The notes beneath the pieces are model-generated. The model ran no database searches. It was not told where the DNA came from and saw only the letters and a program-made list of their open reading frames with translations. Shown here piece after piece: positions 1-6,141 of a stretch of DNA of 9,169 nt. The position numbers and the translations under genes are program-made. The DNA comes from Bacteroidia bacterium (GTDB lineage: Bacteria; Bacteroidota; Bacteroidia; Chitinophagales; Saprospiraceae). The stretch spans positions 1 through 9,169 of the forward strand of contig JAUIIF010000142.1 of the NCBI GenBank assembly GCA_030431945.1. Reading direction: 5' to 3'. The stretch's first letter is position 1, and each line of letters starts with the position of its first letter.

Positions 1-2082
1 GTAGCGCCGCATAAACCACTCGCCGGAAAACAGCGCCAGCAGCAGGAAAAAGATCCACTTCAGGTGGACGACGGACCGGGTGTTTACCGTCTCAAACAGT
101 ACGGGCTTCACCGTACCCCCTGCTTCCAGGCGGGCCGGCAGGCCCGCCAAATCTGCCGGAAAGAGCAACTCCCCCCCAAAACGGTCGCTCAACTGACGGA
201 GCAGGCCATGATCTGCTTCGAGGGCATAGCGTTCTATTTCGACGGCCTGGACGCTGAAGCGTCCGTCAAAATTCAGGGTTTCATTTCCCGTATTGGTCGT
301 TGCCCGGTAGCGATAGTTGCCCACGGGCAGGGTGCCGGCATTGAGGGTATAGGCGTTAGTCGTCCGGGTGAAGGCGAAGGGGTACTCCCGGCCCTCCGGG
401 CCGGTGATCATGACCGTAGCCTCCGGGTCATTAACCAATTCGTAATTGCTGTTGTACAACTCTCCGTCCAGGATTACCGGCTCGTTTTCATCAAAGATAT
501 TGGCGGGCAGGCTTACGCGAAAGCGACGTTTGTCATCCTGAACGGTCAGGTACTGCGACAACTGACTCATCAGTTCATCAAAATGCGCGTGGTTGCCGTA
601 CTCCAGAAAATCGAAGAGGCGCCATTGCCACAAGCCACTACCGGCCAGTACCGCGGTGCGGACACCCCGGCTTTCCCCCACCACCAGCAGCGGAAACTCC
701 GTATCTACCCGCCCGATCCGCTGTCGCAGAACGGGGTTTGCACCTGGCCCGACCACAAATTCTCCGAATGGTGCGGTCAGGGGCGGGAATTTTGGCAACG
801 CCTGGCGCAAGTCTTCGCTAATGGTAAAAAGGTTAAAACCTGCCACCGGCCGGGCGCTGACGTTGTTCCCGTTGGTTCCGGGCGGAGCGGTAAAGCTCAG
901 CAGGTCCTGCGCGGCATTTACGTCCCGTGCCGGAGCTTCCGCCCCGAGGATGAATAAGGTGGGCACCTTTGCCTGCTGCAGCTGATCGAGCAGGCTGCTT
1001 ACTGGTTTCTTAACCGAGGGGAGCTGGTGCAGTACCACCAGATCGTAGTCGCTGACCTTGCCGGTAAACTTGGCGGCGTAGCTGATTTCGACCTCGTTAT
1101 TCTGCCCGGCAGCCAGTGCCTGACGCATGGCCGTCAGGTCCGGATGGGGCGCAGCGGCCAGCAGGAGGATTTTTTGCCGTGCATCCAGCACGTCCACAAA
1201 AATGTCCCGGCGGTTATTGGCCGTGCTTACTTCCTCGCCAATGGAGCTCAGGCTGATCCGGTAACGTTGGACACCCGCCACGTCTGCATCCAGCACTACC
1301 TCCCTGGTCGTGAAGAAGTCATTCTGATCCACGGTGATGGAGGACGTGTGCAAAGTGGTGCTTCCTCCTCCGTCCGTGATGCGGCTTACGGTCAGCCGCG
1401 TATTCGTTCCCGCAGCGTTGCGGGCACTCACGTCAATCTGAATGGAAAAGCGGTCGTTCAGGTAGGCAATTTTATTGTGAAACACCCGGCGCACGAGCAG
1501 GTCCCGGCGTTGGGTAGTGTCTCCGAGGCCGACGGTGAATACCGGAGCTTTGAGTTGAAAATTCCGGTAGGCCGGGTTGGTCCCTTCGTTATAAATTCCG
1601 TCCGTTGCCAGCACCACCGCGCCGAGGTTTTGGGAGCCGTACACATCGCTGATTTCCGTCAGGACGGCATCGAGGTTGGTTCTTTTATCCGTAAACCGGA
1701 GTGGGCCTTCCGGCTTCACCCGGTCGCCGAAAGTGTAGTCTACTACCTGGTATTTTTCGGAGAGGGCGGATTTGAGGGCCGCCCACTGGGCGGCGTAGGC
1801 GGTGGTGTCTGTTTCCAGGCCCACTGATTCACTTACGTCCTGCGCCAGTACCACCACCGGCTCCTGGCGGTCCGTTTGCAAATAACGCAGCAAGGGGGAA
1901 AGTAATAATGCGGCCAACAGACTGTAGCCCAGCCAGCGCAGCAGCCCCATACCCCATACCAACGCCCGGGGCTGGTCCTTAAACGTCCGCTCCCGGAAGT
2001 ATAGCAACAGTGCAATAACCAGACCCGCCAAGGCGCAAAGTATCAGAAACCAGGCGGGGTATTCAAAAGTAATGTTCTGCAT
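1..2082 (-). CDS. Membrane-anchored VWA-domain protein with GATase-like middle region (C-terminus cut by window edge)
   Basis: The frame is open from ATG at 2082-2080 to base 1, giving 694 codons and no stop. Two hydrophobic segments (about residues 10-28 and 44-65) flank a basic loop (RERTFKDQPR), which predicts a periplasmic body. A von Willebrand factor A domain follows, with an apparently complete metal site: D82-x-S84-x-S86 (QDVSES), T135 and T160-D161 (ATDG). From about residue 297 comes a Rossmann-like stretch (KILLLAAAPHPD, YDLVVLHQLP) resembling glutamine-amidotransferase-like folds, then beta-rich sequence, and a final membrane helix (about 674-690) followed by MRRY. Proteins with this layout are common in Bacteroidota and their function is unknown. 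They usually stop a few residues after the last helix, so probably only a handful of codons are missing. It is related in architecture to BatA/BatB aerotolerance proteins, but nothing here shows it belongs to that operon. I see no convincing promoter. Confidence 0.85.
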   Translation of the reverse strand, partial: MQNITFEYPAWFLILCALAGLVIALLLYFRERTFKDQPRALVWGMGLLRWLGYSLLAALLLSPLLRYLQTDRQEPVVVLAQDVSESVGLETDTTAYAAQWAALKSALSEKYQVVDYTFGDRVKPEGPLRFTDKRTNLDAVLTEISDVYGSQNLGAVVLATDGIYNEGTNPAYRNFQLKAPVFTVGLGDTTQRRDLLVRRVFHNKIAYLNDRFSIQIDVSARNAAGTNTRLTVSRITDGGGSTTLHTSSITVDQNDFFTTREVVLDADVAGVQRYRISLSSIGEEVSTANNRRDIFVDVLDARQKILLLAAAPHPDLTAMRQALAAGQNNEVEISYAAKFTGKVSDYDLVVLHQLPSVKKPVSSLLDQLQQAKVPTLFILGAEAPARDVNAAQDLLSFTAPPGTNGNNVSARPVAGFNLFTISEDLRQALPKFPPLTAPFGEFVVGPGANPVLRQRIGRVDTEFPLLVVGESRGVRTAVLAGSGLWQWRLFDFLEYGNHAHFDELMSQLSQYLTVQDDKRRFRVSLPANIFDENEPVILDGELYNSNYELVNDPEATVMITGPEGREYPFAFTRTTNAYTLNAGTLPVGNYRYRATTNTGNETLNFDGRFSVQAVEIERYALEADHGLLRQLSDRFGGELLFPADLAGLPARLEAGGTVKPVLFETVNTRSVVHLKWIFFLLLALFSGEWFMRRY

Positions 2083-2517
2083 TGGGGGCTTTCTGAGTCG
2101 CTAAGGTACTGTAACGTTTGAGATCCGGAATGATTGTAGCTCTTTTATGCCTAAGTCAAAGTACCTGAGGCTGTTTCACCAGCCCTTTCGCTTCACGGTT
2201 CTCTGACGTGGTTCTGCCGGCCAGGACCAAAGGTCGCCCTCCGGGAGCAATTGGTGTGGAGGTAACGCCGACGCTACTTCGGCTAAAAAGAAGGGATACC
2301 TGGCTCGGAACCCAGGTAATTTTCGCCACGCTGCTTTTGCCGTGCGGGGCAAAAAATCCCAAGCATTACATTTTCACCGCTGGCAACCCGCATCGGGTAT
2401 ACGTTTTTGCCTCCTCAGACAACACGGAAGCAGTAGGCTGATCTTCCTCGCTCACTCCGGTCAGGTGTTGCGTATCCGACAAGCAGGCCATAGCGATAAT
2501 AACGGGTAACGGCCAAC
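2083..2517. other. Non-coding gap between response regulator and VWA gene
   Basis: This 435-bp gap lies between the response-regulator stop and the VWA start, both on the minus strand. Short open frames exist on both strands, but none has a recognisable product or domain, and the sequence is rich in short inverted repeats instead. The leader of the VWA gene must lie within the first hundred bases or so. A near match to a -7 box (TACCTTAG on the minus strand) occurs there, but without a partner at the right distance. Confidence 0.6.
2169..2354. repeat. Cluster of short hairpin-forming inverted repeats
   Basis: Four perfect hairpin-type repeats occur within 190 bases: GGCTG/CAGCC (2169-2173 with 2180-2184), GCCGA/TCGGC (2267-2271 with 2279-2283), TACCTGG/CCAGGTA (2297-2303 with 2312-2318) and TTTTGCC/GGCAAAA (2335-2341 with 2348-2354). 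A shorter GACC/GGTC pair lies at 2225-2235. None is followed by a clear U-tract on either strand, so a simple terminator is unlikely. It could be a structured RNA, a decayed repeat element, or chance clustering. The family is not recognised. Confidence 0.45.
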
Positions 2518-3201
2518 TTACTCCACGAATTTGTACCCCACACCCCGCACGCTCAGGAAGTACTCCGGGTGTTTGGGGTCTTGCTCAAAGTACTTCCGGA
2601 AGGATAGAATGAAGTTGTCAATTGTTCGGGTACTGGGGTAAACGTCATACCCCCAGACGGACTGCAGGATTTGCTGCCGGCTGACGACTTCGCCCCGCCG
2701 CTCCGTCAGTAGCTTTAGCAACATCGCTTCCTTTTTGGTGAGGGTAAAGCTTCCCTGGTTCCCTTCAGCTTCGTAGGTCGCAAAGTTTACCTTATTGTCA
2801 CCGAAAACGAAGAGATTGGGTTGTACCTCCGGGTTTTTGCTGGTTCGCTCAATGAGCCGGCGTACCCGCAGCAGTAGCTCCTCGAAAACAAATGGTTTGG
2901 TGAGGTAGTCATCCGCTCCTTTTTTCAGGCCCTGAATACGGTCTGCCGCCTGGTCTTTGGCCGTCAGGAAGATGATCGGCGTTTCCCGGTCCGTCAACCG
3001 AATCTGCTCCACTACCTGAAACCCGTTTACTTCCGGCAGCATAACGTCAACGACCATTACGTCAAAATGCTGTTCCTGGCTATGCTTGAGGGCCTTACGG
3101 CCATCTGCCGCAGTCACCACTTCGAAGCCTTCGATTTCCAAATTGAGTTTAACGGTCTCACGAATATTTTCTTCATCTTCGACCAGCAGTACGCGGAGCA
3201 T
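2518..3201 (-). CDS. OmpR/PhoB-family two-component response regulator
   Basis: A 227-residue protein starting at ATG 3201 (MLRVLLVEDEEN) and ending in TAA. The receiver domain (about 1-120) keeps every key residue: acidic pocket E8/D9, phospho-acceptor D52 (VVDVMLPEVNG), switch T80 (FLTAKD) and K102 (DYLTKPF). The C-terminal winged-helix DNA-binding domain (about 130-227) carries LTKKEAMLLKLL and ends with the family signature SVRGVGYKFVE. By family knowledge, phosphorylation at D52 by a sensor kinase would promote DNA binding and control of transcription. No histidine kinase is next to it: a 435-bp gap follows, then the VWA gene, and a methyltransferase lies upstream. A TTG nine bases upstream is a possible earlier start, but the ATG places the first beta-strand normally. 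A 12-bp inverted repeat lies about 50 bp upstream. The target genes are unknown. Confidence 0.95.
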   Translation of the reverse strand: MLRVLLVEDEENIRETVKLNLEIEGFEVVTAADGRKALKHSQEQHFDVMVVDVMLPEVNGFQVVEQIRLTDRETPIIFLTAKDQAADRIQGLKKGADDYLTKPFVFEELLLRVRRLIERTSKNPEVQPNLFVFGDNKVNFATYEAEGNQGSFTLTKKEAMLLKLLTERRGEVVSRQQILQSVWGYDVYPSTRTIDNFILSFRKYFEQDPKHPEYFLSVRGVGYKFVE

Positions 3202-3254
3202 GGTTAGCAACTTTTAGTAATAAGTATAATGGCTACATACGAAGCCTGCCTTTG

Positions 3255-3312
3255 GTTCTTGCCGGCCGGAAATTGTGACGTTGTTGTGTGTTTTGCTACC
3301 GCCGGCAAGAAC
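3255..3312. repeat. Perfect 12-bp inverted repeat upstream of the response regulator
   Basis: GTTCTTGCCGGC at 3255-3266 is exactly reversed and complemented by GCCGGCAAGAAC at 3301-3312, separated by 34 bases. It sits in the ~210-bp gap between the methyltransferase stop and the response-regulator start. The wide spacing and lack of a T-run argue against an ordinary intrinsic terminator. Paired regulator half-sites or a long-loop RNA structure are possible. Confidence 0.6.
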
Positions 3313-3410
3313 AGCCTTTATCCGGCCAATCCGTAAAAGTTAATTATCACGGAGTGGCCGAACCGACTATCCGCTATTCCACGAGTGGTGGGCCCGACGG
3401 GCGAGGCAGA

Positions 3411-3962
3411 CTACACAATGCCCAAGGAGCAACTGTAGATAAAGGCAGGGGGAAGATTTGCTATGGTAAAACTAACGGAGACCCGGTGAAAGTAATCTTT
3501 CAGCAATCCATAATCCTGCAGGGCATACTGGTACTGTAAAAACTGCCCTTCGGGCCGGAGGACCAGTTGTGCCTGGCGCAAAATCCGCTCTTTGGTCGCC
3601 TTATCGATCATTGATAATGGCAGGCTGGAAACAACGTAATCAACGGAGCCGGCGGCAAAGAATTCCGTCAGGCGCTCCGCGCCGATGCCCAGCACCCGTA
3701 ACCGTGGCTCCTGAATTTGGTTAAGCTTTACGACAAAAGCATCATTAATTTCAAAAGCCGTAATCTGGCTTTCCCCGTGAACCTTCTCCAGGATGGCCCT
3801 GGTGACGCAGCCATCCCCGGGCCCGAGTTCAACAATGACCAACGGGCGGTTGGTCGGCAATGGGTCTACCAGTTTATTTACTAGTGCGGGAGATGAAGCA
3901 GCAATGGACCCGGTCGTACGAAAGTTCCTGAGTGCTTCCCGAAAAAAAGACCACTTTTTCAT
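3411..3962 (-). CDS. Class I SAM-dependent methyltransferase, phospholipid N-methyltransferase-like
   Basis: A 183-residue protein from ATG 3962 (MKKWSFFREALRNF), ending in TAG. Residues 15-24 (RTTGSIAASS) match the N-terminal signature of PmtA-type phospholipid N-methyltransferases (COG3963) and their rRNA-dimethylase-like relatives. SAM-binding motif I follows (VELGPGDG, 44-51), then the acidic residue after strand 2 (E71 in AFEIN), a strand-4 motif (VDYVVSSLPLS, 107-117), and a C-terminal NLPPAFIY (169-176) also typical of the group. Such enzymes methylate phosphatidylethanolamine head groups at the membrane; the substrate here is inferred from family only. The frame stays open upstream of this ATG, but that sequence overlaps the preceding gene and is low-complexity and Cys/Arg-rich, so I chose the internal ATG. 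The gene lies 49 bp after the 4299-4012 gene and is probably co-transcribed with it. Confidence 0.85.
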   Translation of the reverse strand: MKKWSFFREALRNFRTTGSIAASSPALVNKLVDPLPTNRPLVIVELGPGDGCVTRAILEKVHGESQITAFEINDAFVVKLNQIQEPRLRVLGIGAERLTEFFAAGSVDYVVSSLPLSMIDKATKERILRQAQLVLRPEGQFLQYQYALQDYGLLKDYFHRVSVSFTIANLPPAFIYSCSLGIV

Positions 3963-4011
3963 GTATCTGGTTGAATATAGCACGTAAGGTAAGCAAAAGA
4001 AGTCATCGGCT

Positions 4012-4299
4012 TTAATCCAATAAGTGCTCCAGCAGCAACTCCAACTCCTGCCCGATCGTATTGGCGGGGTCCTTGCGCCCCGCGCGGGCGTACCAGTACG
4101 CAGCATTCCCCTGGTCGCCTTCCATGCGGTGCAGCAAGGCATGAATCCAGGCGGCTTCCTGACCGGGAGCCTGGTCAATAAGGTCATGCGCTGCTTGCCA
4201 GTTACGGTTTTTCAGCCACCAAAGAGCGGCAATTTCCGTTGAGCAGCCTGCGGGGGGAGCTGGCGCTGCCAGGGATCTTTCAAAATCAATTTGTTGCAA
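4012..4299 (-). CDS. Small conserved hypothetical protein, helical-repeat-like
   Basis: A 95-residue protein ending in TAA. The core ALWWLKNRNWQAAHDLI (about 25-41) and AWIHALLHRMEGDQGNAAYW (about 50-69), followed by YARAGRK, match a small Bacteroidota family that I recognise by its W..AH.L and WIHA.LHR..GD..NA.YWY.RA pattern. The function is unknown. The helix-turn-helix spacing recalls TPR/Sel1-like repeats, which would suggest a protein-binding role, but that is inference. The start is uncertain: no ATG lies in frame and the best candidate is TTG at 4299-4297, which gives the usual family length. The frame stays open upstream to a TAA at 4395-4393. The methyltransferase follows 49 bp downstream, so the two probably share a transcript. 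Confidence 0.72.
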   Translation of the reverse strand: MQQIDFERSLAAPAPPAGCSTEIAALWWLKNRNWQAAHDLIDQAPGQEAAWIHALLHRMEGDQGNAAYWYARAGRKDPANTIGQELELLLEHLLD

Positions 4300-4484
4300 G
4301 GGGAAGGGGTTTGTTGGGATACTGAAGCCGGAGTGGTCCAGGTATAATGTAGCCAGGTTTGTGCCTGCGAAGATAGCAGACTTCTGCCATTGTTACGCGC
4401 TCCAGAACAATCAGGGGAACAACGCAGGCAAGGATTACCTCCTTTTCGCCGGCACCACCAGGTCAATTCTACGCTTGCTCGTTA

Positions 4485-4517
4485 GCGGAGGCGTGACGCA
4501 GGAGCTGACGCCTCCGC
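4485..4517. terminator. Perfect 10-bp hairpin downstream of murF, possible terminator
   Basis: GCGGAGGCGT (4485-4494) pairs perfectly with ACGCCTCCGC (4508-4517) around a 13-base loop. A second small hairpin, GGAAAA-GTG-TTTTCC (4519-4533), abuts it. On the minus strand it is about 170 bases past the murF stop. No T-run follows, so a terminator role is only a possibility. Confidence 0.35.
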
Positions 4518-4599
4518 CGGAAAAGTGTTTTCCCCACCACCAAGCCCCCCGGCGGATGCCCCAGCTCTTTCCTTTCGTTTCGGCCGCCCGGCCAATACT

Positions 4600-4618
4600 T
4601 TGCCGGCTGAACCGGCAA
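4600..4618. terminator. Compact hairpin just downstream of murF
   Basis: TTGCCGG (4600-4606) and CCGGCAA (4612-4618) form a perfect 7-bp stem with a 5-base loop. The stem can lengthen by three pairs (ACT 4597-4599 with AGT 4620-4622) if one base bulges. It lies about 68 bases past the murF stop on the transcribed strand. No U-tract follows on that strand, so it might stabilise or end the murF transcript, or do neither. Confidence 0.35.
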
Positions 4619-4685
4619 TAGTCTTACCACAGTTGTTTTCTGATCATACAGACGACGCCCCCCGAAGATCCTGGCCGGCAGAAAA

Positions 4686-6014
4686 TTACGCCTCGTACTT
4701 AAGCAACTCCTCTAAACGGTTTCCGCGGCTTCCCTTGACAAAAACCGTCTTACCGTCCCAGTCCTGACGCCAGAACCACGCGGCCAGGGCTTCACTATCG
4801 GCGAACCAGGGCCGGTCAAATTCCTCGGCCACCGCTTTCATGGCTCCGCCAACCAGCACCACCGAACGGGCAATCTGCCCCGCCCGCAGGGCGATTTTCC
4901 GGTGTGCCGCCGGCCCTGCGTCCCCCAGTTCCAGCATTTCCCCCAGGATGGCTACCGCCTTGCCGGGGGCATAGTCCTGCCCAAAAGCCGTCAGTGCGGC
5001 TTCCATACTACTGGGGTTGGCGTTATAAGCATCCCAGTAAAAATGCACCCCACCGTGCGTTAAGTGCTGGCTGCGGTGATTGGCCGGGCGGTAGGCAGAC
5101 AAGGCAGCAGCGATCTCCACGCCCGGTACTTTAAAGTATTTGCCGACGGCAATGGCTGCCTTCACGTTCTGCAAATTATGTCTTCCGGCTAACGCCACTT
5201 TCGTCCGGATCAAGGTCCTGGCCTCATCCAGAAAGCCAACCTCTATTGCGGGGTGCAGGGCATACACCTTGGTTTCCATCCCCGGCTCATCGGGGCTTGG
5301 CGCTTCACTTTCCAGGTACGGTACCCGGCGCTCTACAACGCGGGACATTTCCGGCAGGAAATCTTCGTCCATATTGACAAAAATCACGCCCCGGTTAGCC
5401 GCCAGGTACTGGTACAGTTCCCCCTTTCCTTTTTTAACCCCCTCAATGCCGCCAAAGCCTTCCAGGTGCGCTTCACCGATGTTGGTTATCAATCCATGCG
5501 TAGGGCGGCCGATCTGACACAGCGCATCAATTTCTCCCTGGTGGTTCGCTCCCATTTCCAGAATCGTCATCTCCGTTCCCGGGGGCGTGGCCAGAATGGT
5601 GAGCGGCAGCCCGAGGTGGTTGTTGTAGTTGCCCGGGGTAACGTGTACCTGATAACGGCGGGACATGACCGCATAAATCAGGGCCTTAGTCGTTGTTTTC
5701 CCGTTGCTGCCCGTGATGGCCAGTACCGGCATTACCTCACGGCGGCGGCGTTCTGCCGCCAGCTGCTGCAGGGCCAGCAGGCTGTCGGCTACCAGCAGGT
5801 AGCGTTCGTCGCCACTAACCAGTACGTCGGCATCATCCACAATGGCGTAAGCTGCTCCACCGGCCAGGGCCGCCGCAGCAAAGCGGTTGCCATTCACCTG
5901 GGTGCCGGCCAGGGCGACAAATAAATCTCCGGCCGTCACTTTCCGGCTGTCAATACATACCCGCGGATGCCTTAGGTAAATATCGTATAATTCCGCTTCC
6001 GTAAGCTGGTCCAT
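4686..6014 (-). CDS. murF: UDP-N-acetylmuramoyl-tripeptide--D-alanyl-D-alanine ligase (MurF)
   Basis: A 442-residue cytoplasmic Mur ligase from ATG 6014 to TAA. It performs the last cytoplasmic peptide step of peptidoglycan precursor synthesis, using ATP to add D-Ala-D-Ala to the UDP-MurNAc tripeptide. Three domains are visible in order: the N-terminal UDP-substrate domain (C20-IDSRKVTAGDLFVAL), the central ATPase with P-loop GSNGKTTTK (102-110), EMGANHQGEID (153-163) and TNIGEAHLEGFG (177-188), and the C-terminal domain with GRHNLQN (277-283) and WDAYNANPSSMEA (327-339). The NANPSS motif and the SRKV start favour MurF over MurE or MurC. Length and motifs are complete. It follows gldJ but is separated from it by a terminator, so it should have its own promoter in 6015-6083. 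TACATTTA (minus strand, 6043-6036) is one base from a Bacteroidota -7 box, without a good -33 partner. The gldJ-murF order also occurs in Flavobacteriia, as I recall. Confidence 0.96.
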   Translation of the reverse strand: MDQLTEAELYDIYLRHPRVCIDSRKVTAGDLFVALAGTQVNGNRFAAAALAGGAAYAIVDDADVLVSGDERYLLVADSLLALQQLAAERRRREVMPVLAITGSNGKTTTKALIYAVMSRRYQVHVTPGNYNNHLGLPLTILATPPGTEMTILEMGANHQGEIDALCQIGRPTHGLITNIGEAHLEGFGGIEGVKKGKGELYQYLAANRGVIFVNMDEDFLPEMSRVVERRVPYLESEAPSPDEPGMETKVYALHPAIEVGFLDEARTLIRTKVALAGRHNLQNVKAAIAVGKYFKVPGVEIAAALSAYRPANHRSQHLTHGGVHFYWDAYNANPSSMEAALTAFGQDYAPGKAVAILGEMLELGDAGPAAHRKIALRAGQIARSVVLVGGAMKAVAEEFDRPWFADSEALAAWFWRQDWDGKTVFVKGSRGNRLEELLKYEA

Positions 6015-6083
6015 AGTTCTGGTTTGTGGAAGGCGTAAATGTAAGGAGTGTTGCGGAGTTGTCTGAAGTCGATTTTGGGTACA

Positions 6084-6120
6084 AAAAATCCCCGCCTGCC
6101 AAAAGCAAGCGGGGATTTTT
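6084..6120 (-). terminator. Intrinsic terminator between gldJ and murF
   Basis: AAAAATCCCCGC (6084-6095) and GCGGGGATTTTT (6109-6120) form a perfect 12-bp stem. After one C-A mismatch the inner bases TGC/GCA extend it to a CAAAA loop. Reading the minus strand, a GC-rich stem ends in a run of T about 22 bases after the gldJ stop, the classic intrinsic terminator form. The A/T flanks are symmetric, so it could work both ways, but only minus-strand genes are present. Confidence 0.9.
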
Positions 6121-6141
6121 CACCTGAGGGTTACGGTAGAC

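Larger units (their letters stand above)
4300..4685. other. Non-coding gap downstream of murF
   Basis: These 386 bp between the murF stop and the next minus-strand gene contain no recognisable gene. Small open frames occur on both strands but look like chance. Three short inverted repeats lie here and are listed separately or under findings. The promoter of the 4299-4012 gene should be in the lower part; TATCTTCG on the minus strand (near 4373-4380) is one base off the Bacteroidota -7 consensus but has no -33 partner at the right distance. Confidence 0.55.

Noticed and set aside
64..1827. Long plus-strand open frames (64-957 and 1027-1827)
   Set aside because: They lie antisense to the VWA gene, whose minus-strand frame is open throughout and has recognisable domains. 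The plus-strand translations show no domain.
2156..2441. Two small opposed open frames in the gap (68 and 77 codons)
   Set aside because: They overlap each other on opposite strands, match no family I know, and cover a run of hairpins.
3202..3210. TTG 3210 as response-regulator start
   Set aside because: The ATG at 3201 begins the receiver domain at the usual residue; the three added residues are unnecessary.
5253..5924. Plus-strand open frame opposite murF
   Set aside because: Shadow of murF, which has all Mur ligase motifs in the other strand.
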